A DNA stretch of 64,000 nucleotides from Myotis daubentonii (GCF_963259705.1 NC_081844.1:102388671-102452670), one strand, 5' to 3'; numbered from the stretch's first letter, positions 44,435 through 56,866 are shown. Translations and numbers: made by a program. The notes: generated by a model from the sequence alone, not told the origin.

Positions 44435-44982
44435 TCCTATGTAATAAAAGCTCAGCGACCATAATGGCAGAACGACCAGAATGACCACTCAACCAGCCAC
44501 TATGTGGTGTAGTGACTACCTCTCTGTTCCTTTCCCTGTCTGGCAGGCTCCCATCGCTCGATGGTGAATGGGGAACCGGGGTGTGTGGTGGTTGGTGGCA
44601 GGGCCAGCAAGCAAGTGGAACGACTGACCTCTTGGTCCCTCCCACCAGCCCACAGGCTCCAATTGCCCAATGGCGACCGGGGACCTGGGGATGGAGGATG
44701 CAGGTGGTGCCAGGCCAAAGCCCCCATCCTGCCAGTCACCCCACCCACAGAGGGTGACCTGTGGCAGGGGCAAGGGCCGGGCCACAAGCATGCAGGACCG
44801 GTCGACCTCTTGGTCCCTCCCCACTGGCCGTCAGGCTCTCATTGCCTGATGGCAAACTGGGAACCTGGGTGGGTGGCGGCAGGGGGTGGGGCCGGCTGTC
44901 AGCAGCTCAGGAAGGTGGCTCTGATCACAGGCCAGGCCTAGGGACTGTACCCATGCATGAATTTCATGCACCAAGTCTCTGT
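44435..44982 (+). mobile_element. Helitron, second of a tandem pair
   Basis: 5' end TCCTATGTAATAAAAGCTC directly after the first element's CTAG; 3' hairpin GCATGAATTTCATGC near 44954 and a decayed end about 44982. Internal duplicated segments (GACCTCTTGGTCCCTCCC twice) are present. GC-rich shadow frames occur on both strands; none is a gene. Confidence 0.85.
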
Positions 44983-45029
44983 AATAGCAATAAAATGGAA
45001 CTTTGGAAGGGAAGTGTCTGTGCAGAGGA

Positions 45030-45170
45030 GTACAGTGTTAGGTGTCAGAAAAATTGGGTTTAAATTACAGTCTGCTCCCTTGGTGGCAGTGTGAGCCAGG
45101 GAAATCTATGCCAGCTCTTCATGCTTCTATGTTCTAATCTGTAAAATGGGATTCTTGTAGTTTGGGGAAG
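45030..45170 (+). mobile_element. MIR SINE
   Basis: TTGGGTTTAAATTACAGTCT, GAGCCAGGGAAATCTATGCC and TCTAATCTGTAAAATGGGAT are in MIR order. Confidence 0.75.
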
Positions 45171-45267
45171 AAAAACATGAAAATAAAATCCATCTCAAGG
45201 TCATGCTTCATCTTAAATATCCATCCAATGGGAGCTGGTATCACCCTGATGTTATGTTTTGTAGACA

Positions 45268-45495
45268 CTAGGATCAGACTCCTTGTGTTCACATCCCAAA
45301 TCTTCCACTTGCGGGTGGCCTTCTGCCCTGGGAGTCACATTCAGTCCTTGAGCCTCCACTACCCTCCCTGTAAAATCTAAAGGGTAGTCCGCCCACCTGT
45401 CCTCACCGTGCCATTTAGAGGAATGAGACCTCATGGAAGACACTCAGCCCAGCGCATAGGCCATAGTAAGCATCCCATCAATATTAGCAGCTATG
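45268..45495 (+). mobile_element. MIR SINE
   Basis: CTTGTGTTCACATCCCAAAT, GAGCCTCCACTACCCTCC, CTGTAAAATCTAAAGGG, CCCAGCGCATAGGCCATAGT and ATATTAGCAGCTAT give a nearly complete MIR. Confidence 0.78.
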
Positions 45496-46264
45496 CCAAT
45501 TGAAAATTTCACTTTCCCATATTTGCATTGTCACGGAGGAAATGTTATCCTTTCTGCAATTAAAAAAAATCTTTTTTCCAAAAGGAAAATCCCATTAGGA
45601 TCCATATCCCTCTCCTCTTTGGCCCTCCTCTCAGTGCCATGGAATAAAAGGGGATCAGCTGTGGTTGGGGGTAACATGAACATGTTTGAGGCTTCCTGGT
45701 TTTGTTTTGTGCACTTGCACTTTTGTAGGAAGGGGCTCCCTGCAAGAACAGCCTTGCTGAGTGATTTATATGTAGCTGATGCTTAGACAGCCCTCGGCAG
45801 ACCAGAGCATCTATCACCTTGGAAAGTATGAGGATACGCAGCAGGCAACAGCAGACCCTCCCTCCTTCGGAGCGGTCAATCCGGGTGCCCCCTCCAGCGC
45901 TTCTGCCCCCCACCCGCCTGCTGTAGGCCTCATACACTCTCCTGCTCGCATCACAAGAGTACACACAGGATGAAGCGTTTACATGGAATCTGATTTCCTC
46001 TACTTGGAGAATAGTCTGCGCTGTTTTTAAGAAGGGATAAAGACACCAGAGAAGTCCTTGTAGGAGGATTAACAAATATGATTCTTTTCAATTCCTTCTC
46101 AGGGGAAAAAGGTACAATCAAGTTGTAACTACTATTCCAACCTAGTAAAGCCTCATTGGTTTGCAGGTCGGTCTCAAAATCGGATTTGGTTTGAATCTCA
46201 CATGCAGCATGACAACCTACTGCATAAATGCTAGTCTGGGGTGGGCACGTGAGCACAAGAGAGC
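45496..46264. other. Single-copy block with a 171-codon minus-strand frame, not called
   Basis: The frame at 45560-46075 is long for chance but shows no recognisable domain, no signal peptide and no splice or polyadenylation context. Its predicted protein is rich in Arg, Ser and Leu without repeats. The segment retains several CpGs and could be conserved non-coding DNA. No repeat family recognised. Confidence 0.35.
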
Positions 46265-46271
46265 GCGCATG

Positions 46272-46305
<34 letters not shown>

Positions 46306-46315
46306 TGTGTGTGTT
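46265..46315. repeat. (TG)n microsatellite
   Basis: GCATGCATG followed by a TG run with one TC interruption near 46304. Confidence 0.96.
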
Positions 46316-46689
46316 CGTATGAAGTTTCTTACAAGAATACACATTGTTTAGGTCAAATTGAATGTATAAACACTCTGGGATAGGGATAATGACATGCCTC
46401 TGATAATATTTAATAAATTGACTAAAATCACCATTTCTATCCAGTTTCTCTGGCACATCACTCACCAGGCTCAGTTGTCTGAGCCACAGGGCTTTTAAGC
46501 TTCCATAGGATACTCCCACTGGGGGTTTTATAGCAAGACACAAAAATCTATTGGCATAATATTAGGTCAGCTTTTCGGGTTTTGTTCTTGTTTAATTTAT
46601 TCTCAAAAGCATCGACCTCTAATATTTCCTTTGTTTTCTTTTGAAACCACTTACTTCAGTTAGACGTTGCTTTTAGCCACTTCACCCAA
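46316..46689. other. Single-copy stretch, nothing recognised
   Basis: Anonymous AT-rich sequence. Confidence 0.4.
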
Positions 46690-46918
46690 GCAGCCCTTGG
46701 CAAGGTTAACCAGGGACCAAATGGCTAAATCCAGGGGTATGGTTTCATTTGACTGACCCACTCCTATGCTTGTTAAAACTCTTGGTTCATTTGACCTTTT
46801 AGGTACTATTCTTCCTTGTTCCCATGTCGCCCCGGTTTCTCCTTCTCAGTATCCTTTGCTGGTTACTGGCCCATCCCCTTGCCTTCCACAGCTCTCTTCT
46901 GCCCCCCCCCTCACCCCC

Positions 46919-46969
<51 letters not shown>

Positions 46970-47270
46970 CCTGGGTGACTTCATTCCAGCCCTGGCTTTT
47001 AGGCCATCTCAAAGCCAAGGGCTGTTCCCCCCTTGACTCTGTTCCAGCCACCCTAGCCTCTGTGCCTGCCTTGAAAATGTCAAATAGGCCTCTCCTTTTG
47101 CACTTGCTGTTCACTAAAACTAGAAAATTATTCTCCCTGGGAGCTGCCTGGCTCACTCTATCCGTTTCTACAAGCCTTAATGGTCACTGGACCAGCCAAA
47201 CCCTCTCTGACCTGCCTCTGTGTGTGATCTCCACAAACATAACCACTGCCTCGACGCTTTTTAGAGTCAT
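46690..47270 (+). mobile_element. L2 LINE, 3' ORF2 and downstream portion
   Basis: CCCTTGGCAAGGTTAACCAG and GGTTTCTCCTTCTCAGTATC then CTTTGCTGGTTACTGGCC recall the reverse-transcriptase-proximal part of L2; CTGTTCCAGCCACCCTAGCC and TTTTGCACTTGCTGTTCAC recall its 3' part. A CA microsatellite (46920-46968) has grown inside. Reading frames are broken and no functional reverse transcriptase remains. Confidence 0.7.
46920..46968. repeat. (CA)n microsatellite
   Basis: A pure CA run of about 24 units within L2. It is responsible for the His-Thr repeats of the frames at 46766-47361. Confidence 0.97.
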
Positions 47271-47274
47271 TACA

Positions 47275-47720
47275 CCAGGCAGGGGCCCAATAGAAACAGA
47301 TGGCACACTCCAAAGGGTTTCACTGAAGAGGTCAATAAAGGAACTGTGCCTGAAGATTTAGGCAGGGTTAAGGGAGTCAATAAGGAATGCAGCTGGGGAC
47401 AGCCATTGCTGCCCCAGGCCAGAGGAGATGGGAGCTGTGAAGGTGGGGCTGTCAGCAGGTGTGTGGCAGAAGAAGGCAGCCACCACAGGACCATGGCCGC
47501 TCCAAGGAGCAGAGGGAGCCGGGGAAGATGAAACAGGAAGCAGAACCATGGGCTGCCCCTTTGCTAGCCCACTGCACTCTTGCTGTGTCCCCCATTGGCT
47601 GAATCCAATAGGATTCCACAGGGCAGTGAGGCTGTCTCTAGAGTTGAGTTTGTTAGCAACCAGAAGAGGGCAGAGAAGAGTAGAGAATTGATCCAGGGAG
47701 TGAACACAGGCAAAGTAGCA
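47275..47720 (+). mobile_element. Possible ancient interspersed repeat, unclassified
   Basis: The segment (GGGTTTCACTGAAGAGGTCA, GGCAGGGTTAAGGGAGTCAA, GGTGGGGCTGTCAGCAGGTG, CCATTGGCTGAATCC) feels like an old mammalian interspersed repeat, but I cannot name the family. Frames on both strands (47346-47750) show no domain. Confidence 0.35.
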
Positions 47721-48199
47721 GAGGATCTTTAAACTCTGGCTTATTTTCATGTGACACTTGGAATTGTGATGTCATAGCCCCAGGGATCTTTGCAAAATCA
47801 GCATGAAATGCCCTTGCCTCCTTTTTGATAGGCGGACTCTACAGCATCCAAACTAACCTTGGCTGAAGTCACACCAAGCCCATGTGTCTTCTCCAAACAG
47901 CAGGCACGATGTTCAAAATATTTAACAATAGCATGCAAGAGGCACTCAAAAATGAGCATAGTAGCCAAACAAATGAGAATGATCTACCGTACTTGGATAT
48001 ACAGTGCACTGTTCAATAGAGCATTTCTAACAGATACTGGGGTTTACATATCTAAAGGGATGATCTTTTCTGAGGACCATTGGGGAAAGATTGCCTGACA
48101 TCCAGGAATCTATGTGATCTATGGAACATGGGCTCTGTGCTGAGCTATGGAGAGGGCATCTCATTTCATAACAACCATACCAGTGGGCTCTTGTCATTT
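47721..48199. other. Single-copy stretch, nothing recognised
   Basis: Anonymous sequence. Confidence 0.4.
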
Positions 48200-48360
48200 T
48201 CTCTGTCGATGTGTTTCGAACCTGAGCTCAGTGAAGGATAGTTTTGCCTAAGACCACGCACCTAGAGGGAGTGGTGCTGGGACCCGTGCAGTCCAGATGG
48301 GGACTTTCAATCCAAAGCCCTAGCTCTGGACTAGTCTCACCATTCAGGCTGCCTCCCAGA
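48200..48360 (-). mobile_element. MIR-family fragment
   Basis: CTAAGACCACGCACCTAGAG, GGTGCTGGGACCCGTGCAGT and CAAAGCCCTAGCTCTGG fit the reverse-strand MIR body, strongly diverged. Confidence 0.5.
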
Positions 48361-50749
48361 TGGGATGGTGGTGGTTTCAGAGCAGAAACTATTCATATTT
48401 TGTGCTTTCATTTTTGATTTTTGATGTTTCAAGAGAAATCCCTAGGAAAGTCTCTCTTTATTTCCTACATGATTTTCTCTCTCAAAAAGTAATTTGGATT
48501 CTTTCATGGATCTGAACAACATCTAGAGCAGGGTCAAAGGATGTTTGCTTCTCTTGCTGACCACATCCATTGTCCCCACCTAAATATGCATGTGAACTAT
48601 TAAAATAGATTCCCCTCTGGCTGGTAGTGTGGGGCCCAGAAATATAAAGTGTGAATATTTATAGCAGGGGACATAACACTGGTCTGGCGGAGGTATCTGT
48701 GAGGTGTGACTGTCAAAATTTACCTTGGAAAGATCTCTTTCAGAATCTGTGTACCGCCTACAGGAAGCAATTGACAAACCTGAATTGTATTCCTTGCTGA
48801 CTTAGCAATACCTTTTGAAACACGAAATTTTTGCTTCCTTTCTCTCTGCTTTCCCACATTGGCGAGCAGGATAGTAAAGAGAAATTACACATGCAAGCAC
48901 TTTTTTGCAATGATTATTTTGAATCCTTAAATCCTGACCCATACCTGTTGGTAGTCCCAGATGAGCAAGGCTACCTGGGTGGATAATTGGAAGGGCCTCT
49001 GGGTACTGTTTTTTCTATCACAGCTTATAATGTCTTCATGAAAATGAACAAACTTTGTGGTATGGAGGAAGCAAAGATGATTATTATCACCAGGAGCATG
49101 TTGGAACCTGGGTGTGTGTGTTTTGTCTGTGTACATCACTCCTGTCTACCTCAGTTAATGAAGGAAGACTTTCTCCTTATCATTTTAATACAGTTTTGAG
49201 CTTCCCAAGGGAGAATTTCTCATTTGTTTCAAGGTGATGTTTTGTGTATGTATGGGGTGTGTGTGTGTGTGTGGTGTACTTAACTTGTCCAAATGATATA
49301 TAGTGCCCTAGGTAAGTTGCAGGCTGTATACGTAAGAAAAAGTAATATTTCATTGGAAAGTTTTCAGGTAAAGTAGAATTCAATTTTGTTTTGAAAGGCT
49401 ATGATGAATGTTAACCACTTACTTGCTGAAACTCGTTTCAGACATATCTTAATCTTTGTTAATGCATCACAGATGATTTTTAAAACAGAAAATGTAGACT
49501 AAGGTAGAAAATTTGTTCTTAATACATTCGAGGGAATCAAGTGTGTTCTTGATTTCCTTCCTCCACCCCCTTGAAAGGAAGATAGGGCTGAGCAGCTTGC
49601 ATGAACTATAGTTTTGTCGATTTTGTTTTCTTTGTTACTAGAGTTCTGCCACTGAGAAAATTGTTTCCCTGGTTTTCTTACAATGAAATGCTGTGTGTTT
49701 TATTCAAAACAACAATAATGGAAACATACCCTGCGTGTAATATGTCTAAACACCCGCAAATAAACAGTGATTGAGATCAGTGCTACCTTCAACTTGGGCT
49801 TATTCTTATGCACTTACAGAGGCATGAAGATTTAATTTTCTCTGTCACATGGAGCCAATGCCTCCTCCGGATGGGCGAATTTGTTTTGGGGTTCTCCCTG
49901 GTGCCCTCACTTCCCACACTGCTGTTTTGACATATTATTAGTTCTGTTAAATACAGACCTTGTTTCATGAAATACTGCAGAGTGATGGCTAGGAAATAGA
50001 ATTAACATGTGACAAAGTTTCATTTGTAATCAGTGTAAATCTGTATTGTAGATGCCATGCTACCTAGTTTTAAGATGGTGTGCTGAAATATTTTTGTTCT
50101 TTAAATTTTTTAAAGCATTTGTTTATATTTTTTGTGTGAATTAGGACCCCTTTATTTTAGACTCTGAATATGCCCCGAAGCATATTAAGCATCAGTAATT
50201 TTATTTTCCGATGGGCAGTGATAGGGCAGTTTGTTTTTCAAGTTATAAATGACATAGAATGAAGGTAACTTATGTGATTTAAAGCTAATTTCAGCTCCAA
50301 CACTGATTACTCTCTTCTGCTTAACATTTTGTCATATTCTTAGACTTCTAGACTTGAAAATGTCTCGTGTTTTTTGTTTGTTTGTTTCTTTCCTCTACCC
50401 CACAGCCAATTAATCACCAATTTTGTATTTTCTACTTTTTCAATTTTTCATCCCTGCCATCGTTTTTTTTTTGGGGGTGGGGACAGGGGGCATTTTGACT
50501 GTTATTAACCTGATAAAAGGGCCCTTGTTTCCTAGCCCTCCCTTGTTTTTTCATTGAAAATTCCCCACCCTGTTCTCTGTACTTAGTTCATTCTCTGTGA
50601 CTAAACACAGCTCTTTACCATTGAGGAGTCACCCTTGAGCCACCGGCCACGTGAGGTCACCCCTTCTCTCTCCCCCAAGCTCACTGAGCTTTCTGTATCA
50701 TTTTCTCATTCCACCCGACTAGGCTGTGCATTACAACTTTAATTATTAA
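48361..50749. other. Single-copy stretch with a short GT run
   Basis: Mostly anonymous AT-rich DNA. (GT)n lies at 49256-49276 and a T/G run near 50464-50478. No gene, no clear transposon. The part at 49850-50180 is complex and could be conserved. Confidence 0.4.
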
Positions 50750-50870
50750 AATTGACACCACTCATTAGATGTGTATTTTTTTGAGACACTGCGCTAGAGG
50801 GTTCACAATTGCAATCTCACTCCTCTAGTATTTCTGAAAGGTAGGTGCAAATACAGCTCCAAGATCCACA
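50750..50870 (-). mobile_element. Possible MIR fragment
   Basis: GAGACACTGCGCTAGAGGG, TTGCAATCTCACTCCTC and GAAAGGTAGGTGCAAATA resemble a reverse MIR core at high divergence. Confidence 0.35.
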
Positions 50871-52536
50871 TTAACCTCTGCTTCCACAGCCGCCGAAGTG
50901 TCCTGTTGCGGGCCATGCTTGTCTTCCTTCAAGACCTTGGTTCTTTGGAGTGGCCTCACTTACAACCCTTTGTCCGGGTGGCTTCTCGTCTCTGTCAGAC
51001 TTTCTGTTCTCTGAAGCCGGACCTCATTCTCACAACTATATCTTCTATGAAAGTTGCCTTACAGATAGTTCTATATTTTCTCGAAACTATAAAAACCAAT
51101 ATCAATTTAATAAATAGGGAAACAGAACTCCACCAGGTTGGAAAAGAATGTGGGAGGGAACGATATTTAAAAATAGATGCTCTATCCAGGTTCCCTGTCC
51201 AGTTTAACGTTGATCTAGATGGGGAACCTAGATAGAGGGTCTATTTTGAATACCATCCCCTCCCACTTTTACAGGCTGTAGGTCTCTCTACCTAAGAATG
51301 TTAGCTGGGACGATGTAAAGAGAAGCTGCAATGTCAAAGCTTTAGCAAGTTCCTAGTGTTGCTGAGGGTGTTGACCCAGGGCAGATGGCTCTTCAGTTAA
51401 TCACATTAATGATGCTTTTAGTTATCAAAGTAACAACTAGGTGTACTCCAGCCAGGGATAGTGGAGACAGAAAGGAAATAAATTCATTCCACATAATAGA
51501 GTGAGAGGGCTCTTTTCTCTGTTTTACTTTACCTGACGACCTACAAGATTTAATGGATGGTGTTGGTGCTGAATCGGTAGTAATTCTACAGTATAGTAGT
51601 AGCGTTTGAGATATGGATAAATATGTTCTAAAATATTAGAATACAGGGGACTCACTACAAATAAGGAAAATAGGTAGTTATACCAAAATCACAAACCTAC
51701 CTCTTTAAGTCTCTCCTAGAATGGACAAGGGTCGCCCAGTCATTTGAATCCCAAAATGTCATATTGCAGCTGCATTTCAATCCCTGGCAATAGATTGGCT
51801 GGGAGGCAGGGAGTATAGTTCTTTGTAGAACTTTCCTTATTTGTGTGTATTCCACTCTAGGTTCTGTGTTCATGTTTATCCACTGATGTGGGGACAGGGA
51901 TGAGAAGGTACAATAGATGAAGGAGAAGTGACTTGGCTTTACCCAAGGTACCCCAGTGGGTGTCAAGGTTCAGGGGAAAGTTCAAGTCTACCGAGAGGAG
52001 TATATGATGTGAGAGAAGGCGAGGAACAGGCGGCCACCAGTAATGTGTCAGGGGAAGTAGCTGCAATGTGATGGGAAAGATGACAGGGACACAGAAAAGG
52101 ACTGAAGTTAGTTGTGGTCTCAATAGGCCCCACAGGTGAATGTGCGTTACTTCTTGTTCACTTTGCCTGGAAAACAAAGTGAGGTCTATTTAATTAAATG
52201 AATGTCTCAGTACACTTATTGGAGAAAAAATTTACCACAACAGATCCTTATTGTCCCTGTCGCAAAGGCACAAACCCCAGTCTCAGGCCTGAATCCATCA
52301 GCTCCTCCCTGTGAGCGGGAACAGGAGCGGCGACTATATCCTTACACCCTACAGCAGTCATAACCCTGACTTGTAAGTTTGCCCTCACAGTGACACATGG
52401 AGAATGATAACCATTTAATTTGGAGGCGAATTGAACGTATGATTCCCGAAGTCCACTTGGCAAGTGAAGGAGGCAGTTAATATAAGCTCATCACCCTGCA
52501 GCACTGCTTTCCTAAAACCACTGGAGGTGACTTTTT
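50871..52536. other. Single-copy stretch, nothing recognised
   Basis: Frames at 50906-51235 (+), 51697-52177 (-) and 52248-52463 (-) show no domains. The part at 52240-52450 has some CpGs and no repeats. Confidence 0.4.
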
Positions 52537-52549
52537 AAAATCATGGGTG

Positions 52550-52780
52550 GCTTGGACGGTGTGGTTCAGCAGTTGAGCATCAATCCAGGAACCAAGAGGC
52601 CATGGTTGGATTCCCTATCAGGATGCTTCCCCGGGGTTACAGGCTGGATCCCCCCTGGGGGCCGTGCAGGAGTCAGCCAATTGATGACTTCCTCATTCAT
52701 CTATGTTTCTATCTCTCTGTCCCTCTCCCTTCCTCTCTCTCTAATAAGAAATAAAATAAATCAATAAAATATATATTTTA
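52550..52780 (+). mobile_element. Ves SINE with 13-bp target duplication
   Basis: GGACGGTGTGGTTCAGCAG head, CATGGTTGGATTCCCTATC B-box area, a CT-rich body and a long ATAAA-rich tail. Flanks AAAATCATGGGTG (52537-52549) and AAAATCATCGGTG (52781-52793) match at 12 of 13. Confidence 0.95.
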
Positions 52781-52793
52781 AAAATCATCGGTG

Positions 52794-54160
52794 ATGTGTT
52801 GCAGAGGAGGCATGGCTGTGGGTATAGGCCTCCTGTCAGAGTGGAACGGGGTCCCCGACTGATGCATACACCTTTCTGCATGTCAAGGCTGAGTCCTCAG
52901 ACTCCAGGCTGGGAACACATCTGTCTTTCTGATCTGAAAGCCTAGCTCGCAGCATTCAAAATTTCCTCCTGCTTTAGGAGATCAGCTCCAGGATGGGGGT
53001 GAAGGGAGGGAGTTCTCTCCCTCCCCGGGGCCCTCGGTCCATCGCTGGGCATTAGTGCCAGCTCCCAGTGGGCGAGCAGAGCGCCTTAGCACAGACAGCG
53101 GGGCAAAGCCAGAATGTCCTGCGGAGACTCATCATCAAACAGCGTAATACTGTTTTATCGATCCCTTCCACGCGGTCTCCCACCGTTGTGTTAAGCCTGT
53201 GGCGAGTACAACCTTTACAAAACGAGATCTGGAGATATGACTTACTTTCTAACTCGAATGTGGACTTAAAAAAAAAAAACACCCAAAACACACGGATAAA
53301 AGGGTGTTTTGTAGGAATGGCATGGTGTTGGCATTTCAGAGCGTAAATGATAAAAATAAAATCAAAGCCAAGTATCTCAACAGAGGGAAAAAGTCACATT
53401 GAGGCGAGTACACAAGCGTATAAAATATGTCCACAGTCTTCCCATTGGAGCAGAAATAACTCAGCTTGACCATGTTTTGTTGTATAATCCAACTGTTTCT
53501 TGTTACTTTAACAGAGACAATGTTCTCAGCACTTATTTTTGGAGATTAGATGTTCATTTTCATCTCAGATTTTATGAGCATAGAATGTTATTTAGGAGAC
53601 GTTCCATTCATTTACATTGAGAGGAATAGATTGGTTTCCCCCCAAACCCCCAAAATATCGATGGTTCATAAGCTATTGCACTTTGTGATTCTTTTCCTCT
53701 TAATAAGGAGTTAAGGAGAAAAAGCAACACAGAGAGCTGCATGAAGTGTGTTTTTAATTGGCATTGCCGCCCCTCTAAGGATAATGGGAAAAAGCTTAGA
53801 ATGCGCTTGCATGATTTTTGATTTTACCTTTGTTTGTTACAACGCAGAATTAAGGGGGAAAAGAATTGACCATGAGGTACCTTTTAAAAAGGCTTTTCCT
53901 TTTATTGTGCGTACTAATGGGATGAGAGAGAAGTAAAAGACAGATTTATTTTTATGTTGAATCAAGCCCAGTAATTATTGCATTGTGGTTACTGCTTTGA
54001 GCATTATATTTTCACTAAGTAATTTATCAGCTGCATTCTTTCTATTTTTTTTTTCTTGGAGGGGATTAACAGTTGCTATAGGATTTATACACTGCAGGCG
54101 ATTTTTTCCCCCTTTAGTAAATAAGGCTTATTAATAGCGTAGGCTTCCTGAGGCCTCCCT
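52794..54160. other. Repeat-free region with a CpG-retaining core: candidate conserved element
   Basis: Between 53040 and 53260 a dozen or more CpGs are kept (GGGCGAGCAGAGCGCC, CCACGCGGTCTCCCACCG, TTATCGATCC). The rest to 54160 is AT-rich, complex and free of insertions. No exon-like frame. Regulatory function is inference. Confidence 0.38.
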
Positions 54161-55197
54161 GAACTTCCGGTTCTATGCTTATAACTTGAGTTTTGACTTA
54201 CTTTGTTTCTTCTTCTGACTTAGTTAAGAAGGTCTGTGTGACTGGTGGGACAAGTGGACAAGATAGGAAATTCGTGGTTAAGGAGGGGACCGACGTACCC
54301 CAGTTTTTCCACAGGGTTTAGCATTGAATGTCTCAGGGCGCACCAGGAGAAATGGTCCTTGTGGTTGGGCACAGGGTTCGAGCTGGAATACCCTGACAGC
54401 AGTTCCATGTGGAAAGTTTTAAAGTGATAAAGATGACGTGTTTTCCCAGATGGAGAACAGAAGTGAAGAATGAGACGTGATGGATAGTCACGTAAGGCAG
54501 GACTTGGAAAAGTGGACAAGGGGCTGACTCAGGCCAAGGCCCAGTCACCTTGGAGCCATTGGGCTAGGTTCTTCCACTGTTTTCCTGCTCACCTTTCCCT
54601 CCCCCAGCTCTTTTTAGATCATACAAATCCTTCACTATTCCTTCCTTTCCTCGCTGTTCTCTATTCTCTCTGGAGACATAAATCACCCAGGCCTTACAGG
54701 CCCACTTACCTGTAGGCTGGTTGAGATTTGCCTTCTGTGGTTCTTTGCTTCCTCTGCCCTGGTGTTTCTGAGTTGCCTATGGAGAGTCTTCAAGCTGATC
54801 TTCAAGGAGACCTGCTAGAAATAGCCTGGCCTGTACGTGACCAATGGCTTTCCTAAGAGGTTTGGTGGGAAGTTTGGGTACAGCAACCATGGCATCTTAG
54901 AACTCCCGACAGCAAGAACGCTGAACAGGTTGCCTGATTTTCTCTGAAATGAGACCTTAATGTTGCTAGTGAAACAAATCTAGCAACAGCCCTTTGCTCC
55001 TCTCTTCCTTATCATCATTAATGTTCCTTCCTTCTTCCCAACTTCCCTTTCTCCCTTTTTTCCTTACTTTTCTTCATTCTGTTTTTTAAAAAAGCAATAC
55101 AAGTGTTTACATTTTAAACTGTTTTTTCTTGGTTCTGTTTTTTGATACGAAACAGTTTGTGTGTATTGTGTGTGTTCACATATCCTACCTTGAGGTC
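54161..55197. other. Single-copy stretch, nothing recognised
   Basis: Overlapping frames on both strands at 54220-54715 show no domain. Pyrimidine-rich at 55015-55080. Confidence 0.4.
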
Positions 55198-55310
55198 AAT
55201 ATGGGAACAGAAATACTGTTGTGCAAAGCAGAAAAGATCTAAATGAGCCTTCAGCTCAACATGGATATAAGAAATACTATTGCATCAAATGGAAAATATC
55301 TAAATTAATT
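55198..55310. repeat. 60-bp degenerate tandem duplication, two units
   Basis: CAATATGGGAACAGAAATAC (55198) and CAACATGGATATAAGAAATAC-type sequence (55258) head two units that stay aligned at a 60-base offset through AGATCTAAATGA / ATATCTAAATTA. Confidence 0.75.
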
Positions 55311-56439
55311 ACTACCTTTGCATATAATTATATTAAAATAAATATTAAAATTCTATATAGCCAATTCTATGCCTAATGAAATTGTGAGGTATGTTGTTTT
55401 CAGTGGAGTGATGGACAAACATGATAAAGTAATTTTTTATTTAAAACAGTACATACAACAGGATGCAGTTCTTACATTTTTTGTTATAAAACGTAAGAAG
55501 TCAACATATTACATTTTGTCTGAAATCTTATATTTCTTTTGAAGAAATTTAGAATTAAACACTTCTCTTTACTCTTGATGTCCCAGAACTCTGTGAGGGT
55601 AGTGCCTGTTTGTTGCTACAAAAGAGCACAGTCATTTTTAAGTAGCAGAACTTATTTGAGGTTTTATCCATAATTCAAGTTAAATTAAGGGAGATCTTGC
55701 AATTTTTGATAAATAATAATCCCTATTAAATTCATATGTAGATGCAATTTGTTTGCTTATCACAATTTAAATACAGTAAAATACATTAGTAAACATTATT
55801 TTAGCATTTGCTATTTGGGTGTTTGGATGAAAAACAACATTGATAATATTGATTTAAATTTAAAAAAAAAATTCTGCATGTGGGAAAGTTCCACTGATAT
55901 CCATATATTTCTAATGATTTTTTCTAAGTTTAATTATTCTTCATATAACTTGCTACAGAAGTTCATGCATCCATTAAACATTACGTAAATATTTCTTATT
56001 TTCTTGAAAAAATTTTGTTGCTTTTTTAAGTATTTTGAATCCTGTTGGATTTTAATTTGGTATTTCATTCTGATATTTTTCTTCCATTTTCTAATACATA
56101 ATCTATGACTAACAGTGAATAGAAAGAATACTTTAAAAAATGGCTTTAGAACTCTTTCTAAAATATTTCCTAACCTTTTTATGACCTTTATTGTTTTTAC
56201 AACTTTAGAAAATTTCTAAATTTAAAAAATCCATAACTTTTAATTTTTCATTTGCCTTTTTACTTTATCCCACATAAATTTTCAGAGAAGTAAGTTTTTC
56301 ATTTTTAAGAGGAAGTATGGAAATATAGGAAGCTTCAATACAAGTCTACCAAGCTCCTATGTTTATAACATTTAGACCTACAGTAATTCATGATTCCACT
56401 CCTCCTCTATTGCCTTTATAAGAAAATCTTCCCAAATTA
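55311..56439. other. AT-rich single-copy stretch
   Basis: Very AT-rich. No gene and no clear transposon ends seen. Confidence 0.4.
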
Positions 56440-56568
56440 ATATATATATACATATATATACACACATATATATGTATATACATATATATGTATATATACA
56501 TATACATATATATGTGTGTGTGTATATATATATATGTATATATATATATATACATATATATATATCTT
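56440..56568. repeat. (TA)n/(TATG)n/(CATA)n low-complexity tract
   Basis: About 130 bases of alternating purine-pyrimidine TATATACATATA-type sequence with a short TG run, able to fold on itself. Confidence 0.95.
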
Positions 56569-56651
56569 ATTTAGGGAGAGCTTATGTAATGTGTGCTTTT
56601 CCCATCCATATGAATACATTAAAAAATATTTACACCTAAACATTTTTTATC

Positions 56652-56866
56652 TATTTTTTTTTTTTTTTTGCTTTCATAGAATAAGGGAGAGGGACAGAGA
56701 GATAGAAATATCAATGATGAGAGAGGATATTTGACCGGCTACCTCCTGAATGCCCCCCCAATGGGGATAGAGCCCTCAACCTGGACATGTGCCCTGACCA
56801 GGAATCGAGCCATGACCTCCTGATTCATAGGTCAATGCTCAACCATGGAGCCACACTGGTGAGGCT
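56652..56866 (-). mobile_element. Ves SINE
   Basis: Reverse-strand body (AGGGAGAGGGACAGAGAGAT, GTGCCCTGACCAGGAATCGA, GGAGCCACACTGGTGAGG) after a T-run tail. Target duplication not clear. Confidence 0.93.

Noticed and set aside
44246..45063. Long GC-rich frames on both strands
   Set aside because: Produced by two tandem Helitrons; no domain, and frames overlap in opposite directions.
46766..47361. 181-codon frame with a His-Thr repeat
   Set aside because: Translation of a (CA)n microsatellite within an L2 remnant.
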